Below are positions 56,601 to 64,000 of a stretch of DNA of 64,000 nucleotides, in pieces. The position numbers and the translations under genes are program-made. Below the pieces are notes generated by a model. It was given only the letters and a program-made list of their open reading frames with translations, had not been told where the DNA came from and searched no databases. The stretch's first letter is position 1. Each line of letters opens with the position of its first letter. The stretch is from Chimonanthus salicifolius (Eukaryota > Streptophyta > Magnoliopsida > Laurales > Calycanthaceae), in NCBI GenBank assembly GCA_013350335.1, contig CM023541.1:64421413-64485412 (forward strand). Reading direction: 5' to 3'.

Positions 56601-59600
56601 TGAATCACCCCACTTATAAATGTCAGACCAGGCTTACCCCCTACAACCCCATCCACATTGAACTTGCACGAACCCTGAGATGGCGCTATCCACTCAACCT
56701 TCGGTTTCCTATCTTTCCCGACTCCCCTCATACGCCCTTCCCATGATAGGTAGAAGCCTTTAGGTGCTAGTCCCACAAACTCATTACAGACAGAGCTATT
56801 GAATAGCCTTTGCAGATCTAGTTTGCTTGGATCCATTCCCCACAACTCCTCACTTCGTAGAACTATGAAGATCAAATTGACCCCTGAATCTCATAATTTG
56901 CTAAGCATTAAAAGAAAAAGTCAGATTGCTGAGATAGCCTCACTTTATTGTGCCTTATTATCTTCATTTTTTATCAAAAAGAGTGATCATGAATAAATCT
57001 ATTGCTTTGTACTTTATTCATGCCTCTGGAATGACCAACAAGATCTAACCTATCAGGTTGATGCTGAGAGATCTTACCATCAAAGTGTTTCTGCAATTTT
57101 AGAGGAGCTTCATGCAGAGGTAAAAGATAGTTCCCATTCATTATCAAATCCAACTACAGAAATTTAAATGTATAAACATGTTCTTGGGAGCTTCATATAC
57201 TTTTGGTTCCCTTATATTTAAGTACTGAAACATGTTGTTTGGATAGAAAAAATAAATGTTGCTGTTATTGTAGCTTATTCTAATAGTGTTTACTGCTGGA
57301 AACAGATGGTTCTGGAGAAGCAGTGTGTATCAGCATCTCTACCAGCAAATACTGTGACAGATGTTTATGTTCCACCTGCTCATGAGGATATTAATTCCAA
57401 TAAATCTGGTGATCTTGATTCTACTACTGTAGAAAACATGTATTTTATTGCCAAAGTAAGGACTTCCACAGCTCTTGAAATGTCTGTTGTTGTGGGCCAA
57501 CTACACTCTTAATTACTGAATGACTTTTATGGTCAAAACCTATGCAGTGGTCCCCAAATACTTACTGTGCATGGGATGTGCTGATTGTTTTACCTTCAAA
57601 GGTGTCTCTTTTAGTTATCAAGGTTGTTACTTGTTGGACCCAACATGGAGACGCGATGAATAATTTCAGTCACCTATTGTTGGATTTTAATGCTGTTGAA
57701 TATTGAACATCGACTATAATTTCCAATTGGCTGTCCATTTATGAACTACTTATCATGTGGGTAGGATTGTTCATTGTGGACTTCGCAACATTGCCAAAGT
57801 GGGTTCTCCAGTTGGATCACTTGGACAACTGATGGCAAGCCCTACTAATACCATGATGGCCTAAATAAAATGTCAATTATTTTGAATCTCACATTTTGAA
57901 GAAGCTTGTCCCAAGGAGAGTGTGATTTTATGAAAGAGTAGATTGGGTTGCATGCATGCAATTACTGTTATGGAAATTTTGAAGACTTGAAATTCTCCGT
58001 GAAACCTTTACTTCTAAAAAGTGTATTCATTTGGCTGTATTATCTTCAATAATGAGTGCGTTGGTTTTCCTTGTTTATATGGTTATCAACTTTCCATTTT
58101 GGGCCTCCTCTTTAATTTGCAATATCATGAAATCGTTAATTAATCCTTTGCAAGATCCAGAGCTCTTGTAAACTAAAATGTTCTATTTCAAGGTTTTCCT
58201 TTTGGCTTTTTGCACAGGTCATACATCCATTTGATGCTCAATCAGATGAAGAGATGAGTATCTCTATTGGTGACTATGTTATCATCCGCCAGGTGCAGTA
58301 CTTCTATCTCCCATAAATGGAGTGGTTTACCTTTTTCTATAGTAACAATTAAACCACCCAGTTGCCTCAGAATTCAACAGCCCCAAATCCTGCTCTAAAT
58401 TTGCCAATTCCTTTAGAAGAATGATTTTGATGTGTCTTTTTGACAATAAGGTTGTCTATCGTGAAGATTTGGGTGTATTTCTGTTACTCTTTTTGTGGTG
58501 GTATTATTGAGTCCTGGCACTGCAGTTGTCTTATAGATAGAGAAATAGAGATGATTAAACCATATTAACTGTATATATGTATGTGGTTCTGGCTGGACTG
58601 GCTCGTAAATTTTCCAGTGCTGGAGGATGCAGTTCTTTTTGCTTTCCTAAAGAAGGCATGGTAAATGCATTTGTGTCTGTATATTCATCCTGGTTGACTG
58701 GATACCTTTTGTTGCTCTAAAGTGGTTTTCTAGAGGAAGACAAAACTCAAAAAGAATATGGATACTCCTTGGTTTTCTAAGACAATATGAAGTGTTGTTA
58801 GAGCATTTTACTTCTTTTTTTCTGAGCGGTAAAGAAGAAATTCATTAATAGAAGAAAAGTATAAGGAAAAGGTACAAAGGCCTACCAGGATTAGGCCGAA
58901 AATGAACAAAAGAACAAAAAGCCATAGCTACGTAGAAAACCATGCTACAACAGAAGGACGCTCAAACTCGGCCCATCCACACCATTTTTTGCCAGAAAAT
59001 CTGCAACTCCATTTGCCGTTCGACTAATATGATTGAAGAAAACTTCCATACCCGCGGATAGTCCATTAATCTCCCTAACAACTATGATTAACCTTCAAGG
59101 CGGTCTCCTCGTACCCCTAGCCCATTTTATAGCATTAGAAGAATCACTTTCAATGACTAATTTAACTCCCCCTAAACTTTCACCTAAGGTCAAGGCTCTC
59201 CTAATACTTACAGAGGAAAACATCTATAAGAAGTATTCTTCTTGGTGTTATGGGGACATACTAGTTATTAGGTAATTGGGTATCTTTAGAATGTTGAACA
59301 AAATTCGGTTTTGAGGTATTCATCAAATTTCATTTTTTTTTAAGACCAAGATATCCAGGCGTCTCACCTGACTAATCCTCAGGGCATGTGTAAACCTCCC
59401 AATCCGCACACGTCTAGTACAGAACAATGGGAGTGACGCTTTTTGTGTTAAGGGAGACTTGATCTCAAAACTTTCCACAAACAAGGGCGGGTTTTGACCA
59501 CCAAGCTAACCTCTCAAGGGTTTCAATTTTGGTTTTCTTGTTTTGGTGTTTATTGATCTTATGTTATTATTTTAATCTTTCTAATTGGAGAACCAAATTT

Positions 59601-60136
59601 CATGCATCAATTGAAGTTTTGGACAGAGACTAACGATGGGGAAGTTGTTTTACTTAAATTCAGTAGTTTGATATAATGGTTAAATACTTGGTGATGGATT
59701 ACCTGGATATGGCATATGACAAAGTACATGTTCCCACGAAGTCTCCACCCAGTTCATTGATTCAGCATAGTGATTCTTTTTTTAGTTCTGATTTCTAAGA
59801 TTCATGCTGCATCTCTTCTTGTTCCATCTTTTCAATAAAATCGGTTACCATATGAAAGAAGTTCATGTTACCATAGAGGGTGAGCTGGTTGTGGTGATAT
59901 TTGATTAACAAATGAATTGCAAAACTGGTTAAGCGAATAAAATGATAGGTTTATTATTCAACTCACAACTGATCTGTTGGCTGTGTTACTGATTTTATAA
60001 CAATGAACAGGTTACATCGAATGGATGGTCTGAAGGTGAGTGTAAGGGGAAGTCTGGCTGGTTTCCATCTGCTTATATAGAGAGGAGAGAGAAAGCTCCA
60101 GCATGCAAGGTTATTGATTCGAGACTATTGTCATGA
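50672..60136 (+). CDS. SH3P1: SH3P1-like BAR and SH3 domain protein
   Basis: Plant SH3P proteins combine a membrane-curving BAR domain with one SH3 domain and act in clathrin-coated vesicle traffic, cell-plate formation and autophagy. Ten coding exons: 50672-50731, 51368-51484, 51596-51665, 51749-51897, 53582-53683, 53842-54042, 57057-57119, 57306-57455, 58218-58292, 60011-60136. All have GT-AG borders and consistent phases; 1,113 bp, 370 residues. The start MEAIRKQATKLREQVAKQQQ is the family N-terminus. The BAR part (~1-260) has ELHCHQQLKRLYSSTRAAK, APLEDARHLTHQYERIRLEA and ERSYHQ. The SH3 part (~300-360) has AKVIHPFDAQ, GDYVIIRQV, GWSEGECKGKSGWFPSAYIE. ELHCHQ, HPFDAQ and the end wording favour SH3P1 over SH3P2 or SH3P3. 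The spacer between BAR and SH3 is short. Introns 4, 6 and 9 hold SINE and LINE debris; no exon is damaged. Confidence 0.94.
52165..52330 (-). mobile_element. Decayed SINE in SH3P1 intron 4
   Basis: On the minus strand it has GATGGCCAGAAACCC..., GGCCACTCTCG and the tail GAGGATTAGTCAAG, resembling the SINEs at 32975 and 59346, with the B-box region lost. Confidence 0.45.
55588..56074 (+). mobile_element. Nested 5'-truncated LINE with 16-bp target duplication
   Basis: The 487-bp plus-strand piece is flanked by AATGTGTTGGAGCCAA at 55572-55587 and 56075-56090. It begins inside an RNase H domain (SNEAEILSIRRALNIW, ELIIEGDSANAIKWAKG) and ends in an A-rich tail. Because the duplication lies within the older minus-strand LINE, this is the younger insertion. 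Confidence 0.85.
56379..56410 (+). other. G-tract cluster, predicted G-quadruplex
   Basis: Five runs of five to seven G separated by single T bases lie in intron 6 of SH3P1, on the sense strand, inside the older LINE copy. This composition is well above the minimal four-run rule for quadruplex formation. Confidence 0.75.
58814..59232 (-). mobile_element. LINE RNase H fragment in SH3P1 intron 9
   Basis: A T run at 58814-58821 marks the poly(A) end. The reverse complement resembles the 3' end of the LINE at 38843-40280, including the stretch for LVIESDSSNAIKWA (plus 59120-59165) and the A-rich 3' untranslated part with AGGCCTACCAGGATTAGGCC. Target duplications were not found. Confidence 0.7.
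59346..59526 (-). mobile_element. SINE in SH3P1 intron 9
   Basis: On the minus strand: AACCCTTGAGAGGTTAGCTTGG, GAGATCAAGTCTCCC (B-box-like), then GAGGATTAGTCAGGTGAGACG and a short tail. Same family as 32975-33292 but with a single head. Confidence 0.6.
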
Positions 60137-61522
60137 GTCACAGAAACCCTTCAACAGGTTATTTTTACGTGCATTTTTCCAAGTTCATGTACCCATATAT
60201 CTCTGTATTTATTGTAATCTCGACCCTTTTGAGTGTCATATTTTCTGTATCAATAAATTGTTAGCAACCTCAAGAACTCTAAGATCATCTTAGATGTGAA
60301 ATGATTGTAATTGCACCTTGTAGTTCCATGAATAAGTGATGATTGTTTGCCAAAAGAACATCAATAATAAGTGATGTTAATATATGTATATATAGGCAGT
60401 CTGTGTCCATGTCGTGTCCATGTCCTTCTCCCCATATTCCTTATTTTAATTGTCTCTGGGAATCGAATGCATAGATGTGTGTCCAAACTATAAAGAGGTG
60501 GGTACCTCCCTCCCTCCCTTTGTAAAGAAAGCAATCTTTCTGTTGTTTTCCTTTGGCTTCCTCTTAGAAAATGATATGAAAAGTTGGCGGCTGACATGTT
60601 GACCCTTTGGAGAGGGTATAAGTGCGTATTATAATGATAAACTTTTGTACATTAGGGAATAATATTCCATAATGGAGGATTTGGTTTTCTAACTTCATTT
60701 AAGTGGAAAAACTATAAATTTCATATGGAGTAGCTATCTCCTTGCTCGTATTATTTAGTTTTTTTTATTTACTTTTGTACTATATTAATTTATTAAGAAG
60801 AAGAAAAGGTCATTCAGCAGCCGCCCATATATGGATATATCCAAGTTCTCTACTTGTTTACCGTTAGAGGAGAATCCAATAACGAGGTCCACCATTAGAC
60901 TTATATAAAGTGGTTGTATCCCCACCTTCATTTCCTCTAGTTCCTTTTCCATATTAACGGCATGTAGGTCTGTAAATGGTTGAGGCTTGGGCATGAGGAG
61001 CCAATATAAGCTTTGGATGGGCTCCAGTCTGTTTAGTACGAAATTATGTCCCAAACGGCTGGTTGTGGCAATATTTAGGCCTCATTTGTTAATTTTTTTC
61101 CCTACTGAATTCTTGATGAGCAACTATGACAACTCAAAATTAGTGTCATGTACTTGGTTGAGGGACATTTGATGTTTCATTGCAGATTTTCCCACCTGAC
61201 TTTCACTCATCTCCACCCTTAAATGAATTCAGCAGGAACCATAAGTGCACTTCACACGCTAGCTAGCTAGTTTTGCATGTGAGGATATCAAAGTATCTAT
61301 TGTTGATCTTAATTAGTTTATGACTGATGTAATTGAAGATTGTGATTATCTTCTTTCCAGTATAGTTGAATGTCATGATCTGTTCACATTCATTGTATTT
61401 GTACCTTTTGGTGAGATTTATCGATAGACTCAGGGTAAAAGGCTTGATTTTAGGCGTTTTATTAGCATTTGGAGCTTTTAGTGTGTTGGTTAGGTTCCTA
61501 ACAATTAGTATAAGAGTGGAGT
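60137..61522. other. 3' flank of SH3P1, no gene
   Basis: The first ~150 bp are the likely 3' untranslated region (AATAAA-like signals near 60250). The remainder has no recognisable coding or repeat content. Confidence 0.55.
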
Positions 61523-61530
61523 AGTGTGTC

Positions 61531-63062
61531 CAGGGCCGGCCCTGGCTATAAGCGAAGTAGGCCGTTGCCTAGGGGCCTTCAAATAAATAGGGCCAGAAAG
61601 TCCATAAGCTCCTTTATTATATATTAAATATTAAATAATGTATATGTAGCATAAATTCATTGTTATCTATTTTGGTTAGGATGCTCCCTTTTCAAATAGA
61701 GGACTTGGGTTCAAACCTGACTGCATATAATAATAATATTAATTTTTATTGAGTTTAATAATAATGATTAAATAACAATAATTTTAATTAATAAAGAATT
61801 TTTTAAATATATGTATCATTTAGTCAATTTAACTTGTGGATTTCTGAAAAAATTAAAATAATAATAGGTAACAATCATAATAATAATTATTATAATCTTC
61901 ATTTTTATTGAGTTTTAAAATATATGTAGGGTGGCTATTTAGACACCTAACTTTTCTGCTAAAATCGTAATTTCACTCTAAATTTTGAAAAAGAGTCTCT
62001 CCTAGAAGAAAATTGAGTGTCTAAATAGCTACTCATATAAGTATCATCTAAATAGAGCGTCATTCAAATTCTATCAAATCTCATTTATGATTTTTCAAGT
62101 TACTACCATTTGAAATCATTTGACTATTTTTAACTATTTCGAATTTAAAACACTCAAAATTGGAAATTCATATATTGATAATTTTTCTACTCAATTTAAA
62201 ACGTGGGTTTCTTAAAAAATTAAAATAACGATAGTAACAAGTATAATAATAATTATTATAATCCTCATTTTATTGAATTTAATAATAATAATAAAAATAA
62301 CAATAATTTTAATCAATAAAGAATCTTTTATAATATATGTATCACCTAAATATAGCGAAAGAGAAAGCTATATTGAGTTGATAATTTTGAATTAAAAATA
62401 ATTTAAAGTTTTTAAAATTTGAAGAGATGAAAAAACATAGCTTTATTCATTTGATCAATGTAGATTTTATTAGATATAATATAGAGGTATAAATCATTAT
62501 AATTAAGATATTTTTTTTTAAATTCAGAAAAATTGAAAAATTAAAATAATAATAATATATTCGTTTGAAATGAGAATTTCCATTAGTGTTTCACTCCAAT
62601 GTGATAAAAGATGCAGTACCAAAAGAAGTAAAATAAACAATTGAATTATTAAATTATATAAAAAGAATGAATTGTTGTTTTCTAAATGTATGAATTGCTT
62701 ATACAATAATGTTGATTATATCAGTTACAGTTACTTCTGCAAAAAGAAATTTTTCAAAGTTAAAATTGATAAAATATTATCTTCGGTCTACAATGTCACA
62801 AGAAAAATTGAATGCATTAGCTATCTTATCTATTAAAAAATAAATGATAAAAAAATTGAATATAGTAATTTAATTCATAATTTTGCATCTCAATATCATA
62901 GAAGAATAATTTTAAATAATACTTTATTATAAATTTGATTATGATATTTTATTTGGAAGTTTCACACTTTATAAAAAAAAATATAATTTTATTTTTTGTG
63001 AGTATATAAAAGCTCATATTAAAAGTTTGTCTAAGGCCCCTGAAATCTTAAGACTCGCCCTA
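61531..63062 (+). mobile_element. hAT element with decayed transposase C-terminus
   Basis: The 1,532-bp element has ends CAGGGCCGGCCCTG and, inverted, TAGGGCGAGTC. The 8-bp flanks AGTGTGTC (61523-61530) and CGTGTGTC (63063-63070) match at 7 of 8. At 62730-62850 the plus strand reads VTSAKRNFSKLKLIKYYLRS then TMSQEKLNALAILSI, the conserved dimerisation domain at the end of hAT transposases (the TTF-type/MYM-type branch), then stop codons. The rest is AT-rich with internally repeated pieces. A shorter relative is in MEX1 intron 4. Confidence 0.83.
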
Positions 63063-63070
63063 CGTGTGTC

Positions 63071-64000
63071 CTCTGTTAGAATCCCAATGAATGCAATCGG
63101 AAGTGAAAAGGGTTACTGGAATGCTTGCATGCTAACATATATGGGCTACGTTTCAAGGCCCATCTAATTAGATTTTGCCCTGACTGCTTACTGCTGTGCA
63201 TGGGGGCTCAAGTGACCAGCCAGGTCTTGGACCAGTCAAGCCGATGAGCATATCTACTAGAGACCATCATGCGGGCAAGACATCTTTCAGGCTACAATAG
63301 TTCTATATCTGTTAGGAGAGGTGCAACGTCTTTAAATACTCATACAAAATTGATGGGTAAGAAAACACATGATATACTGTGGAATGAGTACTATGGGTGA
63401 TTTTTGAAAGAATACAATAAATTCAAAAAAGTTAACTCTAAATTGTTGGGAATATATTTGAGATGATGATAAATAAATTTGGTTAAGAGGTTGGTTGAGA
63501 TGAGCTCAATGTTTTGAAACCCATCTGATATCTATCAGATCAGTTGATCATTGCAGTTTTAGTTTTTTTTTTTTTTAAATCCAGACACGATGTAAGTGCC
63601 CATCTGATTTTGGGGCTTTAGTTCCATTGGATCAAATCCATTCATTCTTTCTGTTTTCCGCACCACTCTTAGTGAAAAGAATGCTGAATAAATGGTTATT
63701 AGTAGATGGGCATGCATGGTCAGAAGAACTGACAAAGCTTTTTCAGCCCGGACAAAGGGATTATTCATTATTATGTTGGATAAATAATGGTCTTGACTGT
63801 TGACTCTTATAATGGCAACAGTGTAATGGAGACTAGAGAGCATCTATGCCTCGTTGTTTTCTAATTATCTTTTGGTGCTAAAGACGAGGGATGAACTTTT
63901 AATATGAGGCATCATTAATATTAACATGGTGTTTAAAGTTTAATGGGGTTGAGTAATGAGTAGTGAGACAGGTCGTACAAGAGGCTGCGAGGACGTTGGG
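63071..64000. other. Non-coding right end of window
   Basis: No gene, RNA or bounded repeat recognised. The minus-strand frame 63559-63843 has no known domain. Confidence 0.5.

Larger units (their letters stand above)
55516..56885 (-). mobile_element. 5'-truncated LINE in SH3P1 intron 6, antisense to the gene
   Basis: Its poly(A) end is the T run at about 55516-55532. The minus-strand frame 56875-56498 reads an RNase H domain start (CKFNVDGVVGGKPGL, FSESVGIMESNEVELRAIRR), and the following part is in other frames (LIIESDSSNAISWA near 56440). A second LINE (55588-56074) is inserted within it in the opposite direction. It is broken and lacks RT. The 5' limit is approximate. Confidence 0.75.

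Noticed and set aside
59033..59275. An 80-residue plus-strand frame in SH3P1 intron 9
   Set aside because: It is antisense to a LINE RNase H fragment and does not use the SH3P1 splice sites.

Overview
The window looks like nuclear DNA of a flowering plant, probably a eudicot. Its genes have many GT-AG introns. The flanks are AT-rich and full of degraded retrotransposons, hAT elements and SINE-like repeats. The recognisable proteins are plant-specific families: NPF transporter, plastid phosphate translocator, MEX1, nepenthesin-type aspartic protease and SH3P. The species cannot be fixed from this alone. An unsplit, intron-free nuclear copy of the mitochondrial rpl2 gene hints at a lineage where that gene was never split in two, but this is only an inference.

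Layout, left to right. (1) 1-13267, minus: an NRT1/PTR-family (NPF5-type) transporter, running off the left edge, with exons at <1-480, 605-1173, 5072-5289 and 13153-13267. Its 7.9-kb first intron holds a non-autonomous hAT element, a TRIM-like element and a pol-less Gypsy element. Its second intron holds another TRIM-like element. (2) 15598-17118, minus: nuclear-located mitochondrial-type ribosomal protein L2, with a probable 5'-UTR intron. (3) 20113-20573: the tail of an NFD4-like membrane protein, now a pseudogene. (4) 23754-25003, minus: XPT, a plastid pentose-phosphate/phosphate translocator, with a single-base frameshift. (5) 27124-31690, plus: a complete nine-exon MEX1 plastid maltose exporter, divergent from XPT. 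(6) 33-46 kb: a scrambled region of copia fragments, partial MEX1 copies (exon 9 alone; exons 1-3 alone), two copies of one flanking block (A and B), and dead aspartic-protease copies. (7) 46966-48297, plus: one intact CDR1/nepenthesin-type aspartic protease. (8) 50672-60136, plus: a complete ten-exon SH3P1-like BAR+SH3 trafficking protein with LINE and SINE debris in its introns. (9) 60137-64000: no gene; it includes a hAT element carrying a decayed transposase end.

The genes do not form an operon-like unit. XPT and MEX1 are both plastid-envelope carbohydrate transporters lying head to head about 2.1 kb apart. MEX1 and the aspartic proteases have both been copied locally. I found no clearly undescribed molecular system. 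The most informative structures are the paired duplicated blocks, which keep filled and empty insertion sites side by side, the pol-less Gypsy element, the TRIM family present as complete elements and as a solo LTR, and the single-base lesion in XPT. All splice sites were read by eye from GT/AG signals and frame agreement, and no search was run.
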